A DNA stretch of 64,000 nucleotides from Schizochytrium sp. TIO01 (GCA_004764695.1 SMSO01000031.1:4139048-4203047); one strand, 5' to 3'. Shown: positions 22,891 through 32,620, numbered from the stretch's first letter. The notes: generated by a model not told the origin, from the sequence alone. Numbers and translations are program-made.

Positions 22891-24447
22891 ATGATGCACG
22901 CTAGTGTGCAGAGAGTTCGGGCTGCTACTGCCAGAGCTCCGGCGCGTTTGGTTGCTGCACAGTATGGAAATTGGAAACATGGTTATGCTGCCCCTGGTCG
23001 CTGCCTTAGCAGCTCACCTTCCTCAGTTCTTGAAGTTGATGATCCGTACACAGGTAAAACCTACTGCAAGGTGAACATGATGGGGGATGCTGCGGTGTCC
23101 AAGCTCATCGACAATGCTTCTTTGGCGCAAACAGAGTGGAAGCATTCTAGTCTCGAGGACCGCATTGCGATTATAAAGAAGTTCCTTGATTACTTTGAGA
23201 AGCATGAGGATGAAATTGTACAGGATATCACAGGGCAAATGGGCAAGCCCCTCGCTCATTCCAAAGGTGAAATTCGTGGCTTACGAGAGCGCACGATCGC
23301 CATGATGGACCTCGCGCCAAAAGCCTTAAACCCGTATATTCTCGGGGAGACCACAAACAATAAAGACACTGAGCACTTTAAGCGCTCAATTCATCGCGAG
23401 CCCGTTGGTATCGTCCTCACCTTAGCCCCGTACAACTACCCTCTGCTAACAGCTGTGAACTCCATCGTTCCGGCTGTTCTAGCTGGTAATGCAGTTGTTG
23501 TTAATCATGGTTTCCGCACGCCGCTAATCTCCGAGCACTTTGAACGGGCATTTGCTCACGCAGGCGCCCCTAAAGGCCTTGTAGCATCTCAAAAGTGCGA
23601 ATACGACGTACTTCACAAAAGTATCCGTGCCGGCCTGTACGATTTTGTAAGCTTCACAGGGTCTGTTGAAGGTGGCACGCTTGTACAAGCAAGTGTAGCT
23701 GCCTGCGCTCCCAAAAAGTTCATTGACTGCACCCTTGAGCTTGGAGGTAATGACGGTGCTTACGTCGCTGAGGATGCCGATCTCAATATCGCGGCTGCTA
23801 CTATTGTAGATGGTGGCCTCTTCAATGCTGGCCAGTCGTGTTGTGGTATGGAACGTGCTTTTGTGCATGAGAAGGTCTATGACAAGTTCATTGAGCTTGC
23901 TCGTGAAGAATACAAAACCGCTTACGGCAATGTTGGTGATCCTCGTGATGCGAGTACCGCGATGGGCCCAATGGCTCAGCCGCAGGCCATCCCACAACTT
24001 GCCAATCTTGTGGCAGATGCCAAAGCGAAGGGTGCAACTGTTGTTCTTGGTGGAAAGACTGACGAGTTTGCTGGGAAGTCTTCTCCACGGATTTTCAGCC
24101 CGACCCTCCTTGCGGATTGTGATGCGAGCATGAAGATCATGTTTGAAGAATCCTTTGGACCTGTCATTGCAGTTCAAAAGGTCAGCTCTATGGACGAGGC
24201 CATTGCGGGAGTGAATGCTTCAAAGTATGGACTCACCTCAGCCATCTTCACCAACAAGGAGTCAAAGGCTGAGCAGTATGCTAACGCAGTGGACGTTGGC
24301 ACGGTGTTCATGAATCGTGCGGACTACCTTGACCCCTACATGCCCTGGCAGGGTCGCAAAGCTACTGGTAAGGGCCTGTCGCTTTCTCATCTCGGATTCA
24401 ATGCGTTTACTCGTCTTAAAAACCACCACTTTAAACTCTTAAAGTAG
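22891..24447 (+). CDS. Aldehyde dehydrogenase family protein, probably mitochondrial
   Basis: A 518-aa protein with an ATG at 22891 in strong context (ACAACAATGATG). The first 45 residues are rich in Arg, Ala and Ser and lack acids, like a mitochondrial presequence, and end near CLSSSPSS. The ALDH fold follows: DPYTGK start, LAPYNYPLLTAVNSIVPAVLAGNAVVV (cofactor loop), FTGSVEGG (NAD(P) binding), LELGGND with the general-base Glu, GQSCCGMER with the catalytic Cys, and EESFGPVIAV near the C-terminus. Length and motif spacing are normal for the superfamily. It oxidises aldehydes to acids with NAD(P)+; the natural substrate is not evident. The last 17 nt overlap the 3' end of the convergent gene on the other strand. 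Confidence 0.92.
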   Translation: MMHASVQRVRAATARAPARLVAAQYGNWKHGYAAPGRCLSSSPSSVLEVDDPYTGKTYCKVNMMGDAAVSKLIDNASLAQTEWKHSSLEDRIAIIKKFLDYFEKHEDEIVQDITGQMGKPLAHSKGEIRGLRERTIAMMDLAPKALNPYILGETTNNKDTEHFKRSIHREPVGIVLTLAPYNYPLLTAVNSIVPAVLAGNAVVVNHGFRTPLISEHFERAFAHAGAPKGLVASQKCEYDVLHKSIRAGLYDFVSFTGSVEGGTLVQASVAACAPKKFIDCTLELGGNDGAYVAEDADLNIAAATIVDGGLFNAGQSCCGMERAFVHEKVYDKFIELAREEYKTAYGNVGDPRDASTAMGPMAQPQAIPQLANLVADAKAKGATVVLGGKTDEFAGKSSPRIFSPTLLADCDASMKIMFEESFGPVIAVQKVSSMDEAIAGVNASKYGLTSAIFTNKESKAEQYANAVDVGTVFMNRADYLDPYMPWQGRKATGKGLSLSHLGFNAFTRLKNHHFKLLK

Positions 24448-26461
24448 ATTTAGCTGAAAGCCGCTGTAACGAACAAGGGGCAAACCCGGTTTTCTTTCTC
24501 TTGTGTGTGATACGGTTTGAATCTCTTTTCTTGTGTGCGAGGTCTTGCGTTGACAGAAGTAGTCTTACATTGCTCACTACAGTAGTCCAAGAGTGCGGTG
24601 AAAGAAAGTGCAAGGAGTCTTCGGCGACGTCCCGAGTAAGTATCTTGCGTTTCTTGTTTGTTGATGTATGTCGCAGAAAGAGACCCTCAGGGCTTGCTCT
24701 ATGTGTAGGTTGAACTATATCGTAATTCATGTGAATACTATGAGCTTTACTTAAATGAGTTGTCTCTTGTGTGTCAGAGGGATATATCTCGACATCCTCA
24801 CGTTCCTTTTCGTCGTTGTCCTCAGGCAAGGTAGCACAGTCATCCAACTCTTCCCCGTTCTCATTTTCATTTTTGGCGGTTCCATGTACTGAATGATTCT
24901 CATCAGCATTCAGTGATGTATGAGCAGCAGGTATATCTTCACCGGCACCTCTGCTTACCCTACTTTCTTGATCTTGAACGAGTATTGCAGCACTTGTTAC
25001 CTCTGCGTAAAACTCGTCACCTTCTCCATTCAAATCATGCATTTGCTTTAGCGAATCAAGTGCAGAAACTTTAAACCTGATCGGAGATTCTTTATTAAAG
25101 CTTGGCGATAGAGTGAGTACTATGGAGGTGTTCTTTCTAGTAGGATCTATAGAGTCTTCTTTTACTTCGGTTGGGACAGATTTTCCGAATAGTGCCATAT
25201 CTGGCGAGTTTTTAGCCTCGAGTTGAACATTGCTGCGACTACTTACCTTACTTGTTTGCGCAGGCGCAGCAATGTTTTGACTTAATAGTGGGCATGACGT
25301 TGCTCCGATCTTGTCAGCAGCATCACTGTCCGAACTCCAAACGTCTGGATCATCGTCGTCTTCACTGCTGGTACTAATTAGTTCGACTTCGTTGTTCGTG
25401 ATAGATGAGTTTGCCTGATTTGGCTGCGGAGTAACTGGTGGACGATTTCCCAACCTTGAACCTTGTTGTTGTTCAGAATAATTATGTTGTGGATGTCTAG
25501 GATATTCAACTCTTGCGATCGATATGGCGCTAGACGTTCTACCTCCGTGTAAAGTAGATTGGTTGGACAAAGTTTGAGATTTAAGTTCACTATTTCTTTC
25601 ATGCCGACCTTCTGAACCATGTATGAATTTCTTTCCTTCGTAATCACCAAGTTGAGTGCGCTTGCTATCGTATGGCAAGTTTGAGGCAGACTCTGCACTT
25701 TCATTCAACACCGAAACAATATGAGAAATCACTGCCCCTCGAACATGCTCGATTTCTTCAACTCCTATCTCATCATCGTCTTCCTCAACCAAATCTTTGG
25801 ACTCCTCCATTTTACTTTTCCCATTCTCGCTTAGGACTGTCATGGCATCCGCATCAACATCTTTTAGCCTTTCGTTTGCGAGCTCTCGAAGATTCTCGTT
25901 ATTTTTCTGCAACAAATCTGTCGATGGGGAAACCAATGAAGAAGAAGAAGAAGATGTGCTGGAGTCTGAATCAGAACTGATGGAAAGGTCAGCAAATGAC
26001 AGAAGTTCATCATCCTGGCGTTTAAACTCATCTACAAGAGATACTACTGGAGGGGTTGCTAAATTGAGCGTTTCATTACGCTCGTGATGTATCTCATTGC
26101 TTGCACCAGTTTTGAAAAATGACGCAACTTGCAGCGATGCATTGAATCTCACAGATGGTGCACGAAGACTGCGGCCGTAGACGCGTTCTCCCGATTTCCG
26201 ATGAACCGTCCCAGCAAGCCTTGGAGCCACAAAGTCCTCATCTAGGTCACCTCGAGGCCTCCTTGCAGCATTGTGTAGACGAAGACTTTTGCGAGCAAGC
26301 TGTCGTCTCTGGCCTGACCCATGGCCTTGACTGTGGCGAAAGTGGGTAGAGGTGGCGGATGCATGCGCCTCTGCACGAGCCTGTAGGTCGGCTCCACGAG
26401 GTACCAAGCTTTCAATAAGTCTGGTTTTCTTTTGAAACCGTGACCCTTGAATCTTGCGCAT
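24431..26461 (-). CDS. Long, mostly disordered Ser/acidic protein of unknown function
   Basis: A 676-aa open frame from the ATG at 26461. The frame continues 20 codons upstream without an ATG. Residues 1-120 are basic (MRKIQGSRFQKKTR start, many Arg/His), probably for binding nucleic acid, membrane or microtubules. The rest is rich in Ser, Glu and Asp, with a poly-Ser tract near residue 185 (SSDSDSSTSSSSSS), an EEDDDEIGVEE stretch and SSEDDDDPDVWSSDSD. No folded domain was recognised. The 2-kb open frame cannot be chance, but the function is unknown. Its stop overlaps the 3' end of the ALDH gene, so the two transcripts must be complementary at their ends. Confidence 0.75.
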   Translation of the reverse strand: MRKIQGSRFQKKTRLIESLVPRGADLQARAEAHASATSTHFRHSQGHGSGQRRQLARKSLRLHNAARRPRGDLDEDFVAPRLAGTVHRKSGERVYGRSLRAPSVRFNASLQVASFFKTGASNEIHHERNETLNLATPPVVSLVDEFKRQDDELLSFADLSISSDSDSSTSSSSSSLVSPSTDLLQKNNENLRELANERLKDVDADAMTVLSENGKSKMEESKDLVEEDDDEIGVEEIEHVRGAVISHIVSVLNESAESASNLPYDSKRTQLGDYEGKKFIHGSEGRHERNSELKSQTLSNQSTLHGGRTSSAISIARVEYPRHPQHNYSEQQQGSRLGNRPPVTPQPNQANSSITNNEVELISTSSEDDDDPDVWSSDSDAADKIGATSCPLLSQNIAAPAQTSKVSSRSNVQLEAKNSPDMALFGKSVPTEVKEDSIDPTRKNTSIVLTLSPSFNKESPIRFKVSALDSLKQMHDLNGEGDEFYAEVTSAAILVQDQESRVSRGAGEDIPAAHTSLNADENHSVHGTAKNENENGEELDDCATLPEDNDEKEREDVEIYPSDTQETTHLSKAHSIHMNYDIVQPTHRASPEGLFLRHTSTNKKRKILTRDVAEDSLHFLSPHSWTTVVSNVRLLLSTQDLAHKKRDSNRITHKRKKTGFAPCSLQRLSAKSTLRV

Positions 26462-26927
26462 GATATTTTCAGTTTTAGATTTGAAATCCTCAGTTCTTCT
26501 ACTAAATTTGAAGAATTTCAAATTTCAAACTCCAAACTTGATCTTGGGAATTTGAAAACGGATTGCGCAATTTAGGCTCTAAATTCTAAAAGTAAAAGTA
26601 ACTTTGATAATGCAGCTTCATGAGTTTCTTAATTGCTAGATACTTAAGTATGATAGTCCGAATTTGTTGATTAGTCAAAGCGAACTGGGGATACCTACGT
26701 GCGTAGTGCTGAGAATATGATCGCAGGAGTAATCCTCCTAGCTAAACTGAATCTAAATTATCTTACACGGATGATTGATAAATTGTTATAAGAAAGGTCG
26801 AGTAAAGTGGCCACAAGAAGAAAGTCTTTCGTTCGCGCATGTTTTCCGGGAGATTTGTTCTGTTCTACTCTGCAGGGCATATTAAAAGTAAAAGTCATTA
26901 TAAGGGGGTCATTTCTTCTAAGAAGGC
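26462..26927. other. Intergenic region
   Basis: AT-rich 466 nt between two minus-strand genes. The upstream segment of the disordered-protein gene (26462-26600) has a repeated AAATTTGAA-like composition. Nothing else was recognised. Confidence 0.5.
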
Positions 26928-28454
26928 TCATTCGTTTGCAATTAAGAGACCTGAGGTAGACCCATCCGGTTCTCTAGTTTCGGGCGCATGTACAATTGAT
27001 TGACCTGCAAGCCCTGCCTGAGTAGCATCTCGAATAACGTCCCCGCTCTTGGCTTCAACAGCATTGATTTTTGCGAATAATAATCTGAGTACACGCTCTC
27101 GATCTGCCCAACTAAGATCACGAAGCTCAATATTAAAGCCATTGGGTATTGAGGAGTTTTGGTTGTCTAATACTGGAATAGAATTTAGCAAAGAGCGTTG
27201 GTTGTCAGAACGAATGGAAGGGAGCCGGGTGGATTTAGCTCTGGCTGAACTTGGAGGCGCGTTTGCTGCCATGCGAACTTGTTTTCTATACTCGGCATTC
27301 ATTCTTTGGTGTTCTTCTTCTCGTGCCCGTCTTGTTTCTCGCTTCACCTGCTCAAGTGCCTCAAGGAAAAATTGCTCAGTTTCTGTTCGTTGGTCTAAGA
27401 TAACTTGAGCCAGTTTTCTAATATTCTTGAGTTCCTTGTTCTTCAATTTAACCAGCTGCTTAAGACCAGCAACCTCAAGGTTCAAATCTTCTGTTTCTTT
27501 CGCAAATTTCGCTTCTAATTTGGCCTGGCGAAGCTCAGCATCTCGTACAGCTTGTGAAAGTGTCCTTTCGAGAGCTTTAATTTTTTGTCGTGCATTGTGC
27601 AATTCATTTTCTTTATAGTATCCCCGTGCAGCGTACTCCTCTTCTTTACCATTTGCGAGCTCAAGATTTCGTTTGAGTCGCTTGTTTTCGTCTACAAGGT
27701 CCTTTGCTTGGACTTGAAGCTCATCGCATGTTTGTAGTTGAAACTTGAGCTCCTCTCCCATACGCTTGTTGTCTGCGATAATCTTTCGAGTATCTGCATC
27801 GAGTCCCTGTTGAGCATCTTCTCGTGCCTTTTCCTTGATACTCTCAATCTGCATCTCCATTTCACGTTGCTTACGTGCGTTTTTCTCAATAAACTCGCGC
27901 TCCATTGCATGAACTGCGTCTTGATGCTCGCGGGCTTGGTCTGCAAACTGCCTTTCGGCAACTTCAAGGCGGGAGTTGAGCACGTCACGTTTATGCTTGT
28001 ACTCTGAGAGAAGTCCTAGCTCATCTTCGAGAACCAAAACTTTTGCTTCGAGAGCTGCTTTTGTTTCTTCAAGCTCTTTTTGTGCCTTTGATACGGCAAT
28101 ATCGCTGGCCTCCTTAGTTTCTTTAATTTCCTTTTCTGCTTCTGATTCTCGTCTTGAGAGTTCTTCAGAAAGCCTAGCAATGGTCGTGTCTTTTTTCTCA
28201 ATCTCTGTTTGAAAGTATGCCACAAATTCATGTGTATCCTTTTCACTCTTGGCAGCCCTATCCTTCAAGCTTAAATTTTCCTCACGCAAAGCCTCCACAC
28301 GAAGTTTCAGACCTTCCACCCTTGATTCAAGCGATTGTTGGTAAAGTGCATCTTCTGTGCTTCCACCTGGCAGCGCCGGTGTTGTAGATGCTGCTGCAGA
28401 GTCTGTCGCCATTTTCGCCGCTGATTTACCGCCGGCCTTCTTCTTTTTGGCCAT
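26928..28454 (-). CDS. Coiled-coil protein, basal body-orientation factor 1 (BBOF1)-like
   Basis: A 508-aa protein starting MAKKKKAGGKSAAK, a Lys-rich head typical of CCDC and BBOF1 axonemal proteins. From residue 45 to about 390 it is almost continuous coiled coil, with heptads rich in Glu, Lys and Leu and no proline. The segment LAQVILDQRTETEQFFLEALEQVKRE resembles the conserved QRTExEQFFLEAL block that I recall from BBOF1 (DUF4515) proteins; this recollection could not be checked. The C-terminal 100 residues are less structured (LRDLSWADRERVLRLLFAKIN). Family members sit at basal bodies or in motile axonemes. If right, it agrees with the RPGRIP1L gene in pointing to a flagellated cell. A generic coiled-coil protein is the alternative. 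Confidence 0.6.
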   Translation of the reverse strand: MAKKKKAGGKSAAKMATDSAAASTTPALPGGSTEDALYQQSLESRVEGLKLRVEALREENLSLKDRAAKSEKDTHEFVAYFQTEIEKKDTTIARLSEELSRRESEAEKEIKETKEASDIAVSKAQKELEETKAALEAKVLVLEDELGLLSEYKHKRDVLNSRLEVAERQFADQAREHQDAVHAMEREFIEKNARKQREMEMQIESIKEKAREDAQQGLDADTRKIIADNKRMGEELKFQLQTCDELQVQAKDLVDENKRLKRNLELANGKEEEYAARGYYKENELHNARQKIKALERTLSQAVRDAELRQAKLEAKFAKETEDLNLEVAGLKQLVKLKNKELKNIRKLAQVILDQRTETEQFFLEALEQVKRETRRAREEEHQRMNAEYRKQVRMAANAPPSSARAKSTRLPSIRSDNQRSLLNSIPVLDNQNSSIPNGFNIELRDLSWADRERVLRLLFAKINAVEAKSGDVIRDATQAGLAGQSIVHAPETREPDGSTSGLLIANE

Positions 28455-28814
28455 TGTTGTTTATGCAGGGCCAAGTTGTTAAAGCTCCTGGTTGCTTGCT
28501 TCTGTAAAGAGTATCACAATTACCACCAACCCAACTTGATGCTAGGCTTCCCCTTCTCGTTCGAGCTTGCACCCTCGCAAGCTGCAACAAGGGAGAGCCG
28601 TCTCTTGGCAAACTTTTGCCTCAAGCTTTTGCAAAATTCCACGGCGCGGTGCTACACGTAGCTTCTCGTATGCCATAATGCTCAATGCATTTTGTGTGAT
28701 TGCCTGTTCCAATTGAACGGATAGAAATGTATAATGGAGGTGTGTACCTTAATATTTATTAGTGTACCAACATCATTAAAAAGCGTAACTAGGGACTAGT
28801 AGTACATGGTTTCC
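28455..28814. other. Intergenic region upstream of the coiled-coil gene
   Basis: Promoter and 5' UTR of the minus-strand coiled-coil gene, then unannotated AT-rich sequence up to the transposon relic at 28818. Confidence 0.5.
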
Positions 28815-28817
28815 TTT

Positions 28818-29709
28818 CACTTTGAGTTTAACCTATAAAACTCGTAAAGCTTGCATTTCCTATGTCATGTGTGGCAAATGCCCAATTGCGGGTTAAATAA
28901 CTAATCTGGGACTCAAAGTCAATTTTAAAATCATTTCCTTGGAAAAGTATCGCAAAAGGATGCGGATATTGATATCAGGATCGGCTACGTATCTGCATTC
29001 TGGGCATTGTAAAATTTTGGTTGTTCCGAGCTTGTCGTGGATGGTACCACATTGATTGCATGTTTTTGAAGTGTAATTCCCTCAGCAAAGAACCTGATTA
29101 CTCCAAAGGAAAGCTTAGTTCTGGGAATGAGCGCTTGGCGGAAGCCAATAACTCATCATTCGAGCTGTTTTACTACGGATCTGTCTTGATAACTCGTTGA
29201 CCATCTAGGAGGTTTCAAATTTCGGCAAAACGATAACACGGTAGTTTTCACAAAGCCAAAGTGCAAATCTGAGTAGTCCACCCAATCGCGGCCTATTGAA
29301 GTTGACGCAGCAACCGATGTCTTTGTAGAGGACGGAGGCATCTGGACAGCCATGCCGGAGATTGCCAATCTGGCATTTGAAATTCTCTTTTGGCTAGGGG
29401 GAGGATTCTGGTGTAGATAAATATGGATGGTCTGTGCTGCGGGTACGCTCAACGTCGTCACTTTCGTACATCCGCTTGCTTCTGGGAAAGCGCCTGCAGT
29501 GCACTTGCTGAGACGCCAAACTTCTGGTTGAGGTACTTTGCTGGCTTGTACCGTAGGTTTGTTATACTTGTAGAATTTGGAGCTTAGTCATGCCATTTTC
29601 TAACCTAAGCTTCACTTCCTAACAAAGACGAAATTATTTTAATGTATTATTTACATGAATTAGACACTAGGTACCTACCGTTTGGAGGTTGTATACGCTC
29701 TAACGTTTC
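28818..29709 (-). mobile_element. Decayed IS607-type element, copy 1, with tnpA and tnpB/Fanzor remnants
   Basis: Read on the minus strand. The 5' leader starts at GAAACGTTA (29709) and shares blocks AACCTCCAAAYGG, GAAGTGAAG and AGAAAATGGCAYG with copy 3. It is followed by a tnpA N-terminal helix-turn-helix, by recombinase sequence and, with no gap, by TnpB C-terminal sequence. The 3' tail (28862-28818) matches the tail of copy 2: GAAATGCAAGCTTT, then TTTTATAGGTTAAA and TCAAAGTG. The element is about 0.9 kb, far shorter than a full tnpA-tnpB unit, so the middle has been deleted. Several stops and frameshifts show it is dead. Confidence 0.82.
28885..29596 (-). pseudogene. Fused remnant of IS607 serine recombinase (TnpA) and TnpB/Fanzor nuclease
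   Basis: From the ATG at 29596 the frames read, in order: an HTH (AKYLNQKFGVSASALQ, like the MerR-type HTH of IS607 TnpA), a linker (YLHQNPPPSQK), recombinase residues PDASVLYKDIG and NFNRPRLGGLL (family: DIGSGxNFxRxGLxxLL), then directly CENYRVIVLPKFETS and RQIRSKTARMM (the TnpB segment before RuvC-II), then in another frame VIGFRQALI and, back in the earlier frame, TSKTCNQCGTIHDKLG with CPEC and ADPDIN. The last is the TnpB/Fanzor zinc ribbon and RuvC-III region (family: DRDxNAAxN). All four zinc cysteines persist. The TnpA C-terminus and TnpB N-terminus are missing, and there are at least three in-frame stops. Confidence 0.8.
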
Positions 29710-30051
29710 TAGAAGTACAGAAGAGGAAGGAAAAGAAAAGAAAGTAGAACTGGCATTAGCAAACGATAATGAGGCGCAAAGCCAATCGTTAATAAGGTAG
29801 GTGCCTGATGTTATTCAATGCATGTGTTTGAGTCAAGAGAGGGGTGAAAGGCTAAATATTCCCATGATTTCTGGGAAAGTCTGTCACAGATGACATGATA
29901 TGAGAAAAGTACCAAAATAATTTACTGCGAACATTTTTCATTTCCACATCGTGCAAAGGTTCAGATGATAAAGAGAAGGTGCAATACAGTCAGGCGTCGA
30001 GGATGTTCAATTCTATGTATGACGCATATCCAGTTGAATATATATCTAGAT
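29710..30051. other. Intergenic region
   Basis: About 340 nt between the transposon relic and the 3' end of the Gln-rich gene. No gene seen. Confidence 0.5.
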
Positions 30052-31905
30052 TTATTGTTGCTGCTGCTGTTGATATTTTCGCTCCAGCCATTGGTGTAAC
30101 GCTATGAGCTGCTCCCGCGCATTATCCTCGTTATTCTGGGCAGTCTGTAGCTGTTGCATGATTGCTGGGGGGATTTTCTGTGCCTGTGCAACAATGTTAT
30201 GTCTAAGCTCAAGATCGTCTGTACGGCCTGCTTCGTTGAGAAGAAGGTTTTGATAGATGCTGAAGTTTTGTTGAGCTGCACTCTTTTGCATTTGCGCCTC
30301 TTGGATCTGCTGAAAGAGGTGGTCGCGAATCATGGCCTCGTCGGGTGTAAGCTCGAACCCCTTGTCCATGCCTGAGTGCATTGCAGCACTGGATGACTCG
30401 TCTTCCATAGAACGTTGTTGCTGCTGCAATTGTTGTTGTTGTTGTTGCTGCTGCTGCTGCTGTTGTTGTTGCTGCTGAAGAAGCTGCATCTGCTGTTGCA
30501 TCTGTTGCAGCTGCTGCTGCTGCTGCCGGTGATGTTGCATTTGCAATTGCTGCTGTTGCTGCTGCTGCTGCAATTGTTGTTGTTGTTGCTGTAGTGTCAT
30601 TGAGTTCATCTGAGCAGGCTTTACAGGCATAGCACCCTGTGGGCTTCCATTGGAGCTGCTACTGTTGCTACTGTTGTTGTTGCTACTGTTATTATTTGTA
30701 GTTGTACTCTCAGCTTTGACAATATCTTGCTGCGGCTTCTTATTCGGTTTGGCTTTGGCCTTGGGTTTTGCTGCCGTAGCTTTTGCGGCCGCGGTAGTTT
30801 TATTTGCGGACTTGCCTTTGTTTTCTTGGTTTTTAGTTTCAGGTGATTTATTTGGGGCGGCAGCAGCAGCCTTTGGCGCAGCTTTGGAAGTACCTTGAAT
30901 GGTTGTCGAGGAAGGCTGTACAGGTGCTGATTGATTTGTTGTATTCATTTGAGGTTTTGTGGAAGCTGGTGCCGCTGCTGGAGCTGGAGCAGGGTTGCTG
31001 GTAGTAGCGTTCTGTGCAGGAGGTGCGGCCTTAGCCTTCTTGTTCTTGGCCGCTGCTTTGCTTGCCGTTCCCGCCGGTTTATTTGCTGTTCCTGCAGGTT
31101 TATTTGTAACAGTAGTGGTCGCAGCAGGTGTGTTCGCCTTAGCAGAACTGTTGTTGTTCGCCTTTGCATTGACACCATTTCCACTGGCGGTCCCGTTAGT
31201 ATCAGCAGCATTTTTGGCTTTATCCTGCTTGGTGTTGGTGCGCTTTGTTGCCCTTTCCTTGGTGGCAGCACCCTGCTGAGCTTTGGTACGCTTCCTTTTG
31301 GGGGCTTGTGCAGGCGCGTTGGGAGCATCTGCAGCCTTGCCTGCTTGCTGGTCCTGGGTCGAGAGGGCCTCGATGGAAACGGCTACAAGAGCATCAAAGT
31401 CAAGCTGCTGCGTTGGGTCAGGTGGTTTTTGTGTGAGGATATTAGTATTGACGGCGGCAGCAGGAGCCTCTTGTCTTAATTTCTCCTCGAATTCAGTCTC
31501 TTGTCTCAAAAGTTGCATACGCAGGTTCATGATGGTTGCTTCTTGAGCTTTGAGAGTATCTTTTGTCTTTTGATGAGCGCTGCGCTCAGCCTTGAGTTGG
31601 TTTAGCATGTCTTCAAGTTGCGCCTCCAATTCTTTCTGGCGCTCCTTTGCCCCAACGAGCTCTGGAAGATCCTTTGCGAACTTGGCCTGCATTTCTGGAC
31701 TTGCAAGGTCGACCTGGGAGATGTCTTGGTTGGTGCCTTTGGTGGCTTTGGTCCTCTGAATAAAGTTCATAAAATCCTGCGCACTGGTGCTCTTGATATG
31801 GTTGCCATTTGCCTTGCTCGGGGTTTTGCCATTGCTGTACATTTCCTCGAAAGGCGCTTCTCCCGGATTTCTCGCATCCGCGAGTGGCGATGTAGTGTTC
31901 GACAT
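30052..31905 (-). CDS. Gln-rich nuclear-type protein with a C-terminal domain shared with the 50.4-53.0 kb gene
   Basis: A 617-aa protein from the ATG at 31905. Residues 75-150 form a coiled coil (ERQKELEAQLEDMLNQLKAE). Residues 190-400 are Ala/Pro/Lys/Asn-rich and disordered, with basic patches that could be nuclear localisation signals (PKRKRTKAQ). Residues 400-510 hold Asn/Ser and poly-Gln tracts coded by mixed CAG/CAA. The last 100 residues form a conserved helical domain: HLFQQIQEAQMQK, NFSIYQNLLLNEA, ELRHNIVAQAQK and IMQQLQTAQNNE. The same motif series ends the protein encoded at 50.4-53.0 kb. The Gln-rich architecture suggests a transcription co-regulator, but no DNA-binding or catalytic domain is visible. 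The function is not known. Confidence 0.82.
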   Translation of the reverse strand: MSNTTSPLADARNPGEAPFEEMYSNGKTPSKANGNHIKSTSAQDFMNFIQRTKATKGTNQDISQVDLASPEMQAKFAKDLPELVGAKERQKELEAQLEDMLNQLKAERSAHQKTKDTLKAQEATIMNLRMQLLRQETEFEEKLRQEAPAAAVNTNILTQKPPDPTQQLDFDALVAVSIEALSTQDQQAGKAADAPNAPAQAPKRKRTKAQQGAATKERATKRTNTKQDKAKNAADTNGTASGNGVNAKANNNSSAKANTPAATTTVTNKPAGTANKPAGTASKAAAKNKKAKAAPPAQNATTSNPAPAPAAAPASTKPQMNTTNQSAPVQPSSTTIQGTSKAAPKAAAAAPNKSPETKNQENKGKSANKTTAAAKATAAKPKAKAKPNKKPQQDIVKAESTTTNNNSSNNNSSNSSSSNGSPQGAMPVKPAQMNSMTLQQQQQQLQQQQQQQQLQMQHHRQQQQQLQQMQQQMQLLQQQQQQQQQQQQQQQQLQQQQRSMEDESSSAAMHSGMDKGFELTPDEAMIRDHLFQQIQEAQMQKSAAQQNFSIYQNLLLNEAGRTDDLELRHNIVAQAQKIPPAIMQQLQTAQNNEDNAREQLIALHQWLERKYQQQQQQ

Positions 31906-32580
31906 GCTGATCGTCAGCTTTCCTTCTAGTTCTAATGCTCCCTTTTACAGGCCAAGCACCTCTCGCTCTCTGAAGCACGAAATCCACAATGTACTGCTGT
32001 GACTACTGCACTAGGCGCACTTCTTCCACAACTCCTCTGTATTGACTACTCTAAGCAATTAGATAAGAATGACCACTTTAAAACGAACACAATTGTTCAA
32101 AGAACGAAATGAACGAATTGAGAAAGAAAAAAAAAAGGGAATAAGAAAAACTAAACAAACAAAGCGAAACGAGAGCAGAAAGGAGCTTGAAAGCAATCTA
32201 TATAGCGCTGCAAGTCTGCTGATCCTTGCCGCTCTTTGTCCAGGCCACTGACGGTCTGTACTGCTTTGCCTCAACTCTAGCCTCGGAGCTAAGAAAGCAG
32301 GTCGCTAGTTTTCTTGTGCTCTCTTAATCCTTCTACTACTACTGCTTCTGTTTCTTTGTCTCGGGTAATACTGCCGTCGCTCACTATTGAATTAATAAGT
32401 GCTGTGTCGCGGTGACTACGAAACGAAACCACGCTCGCGGTTGCGAGTCTTGCGTGCGTCCTGGCGTTGGGCTTCGGTATCCTCTAAGGCCCAGTATGCA
32501 AGCGCCAAGATATCCAATGCAAAGCAGGCTAGACTGCTGCGCAGGCGTGTGGGTGCTGTAGTTCGTGATGGTATTGACGA
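31906..32580. other. Upstream region of the Gln-rich gene and start of the gene-poor island
   Basis: Promoter and 5' UTR of the Gln-rich gene (31906-32100), then sequence without credible frames. Simple repeats begin at 32581. Confidence 0.5.
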
Positions 32581-32582
32581 CC

Positions 32583-32620
<38 letters not shown>

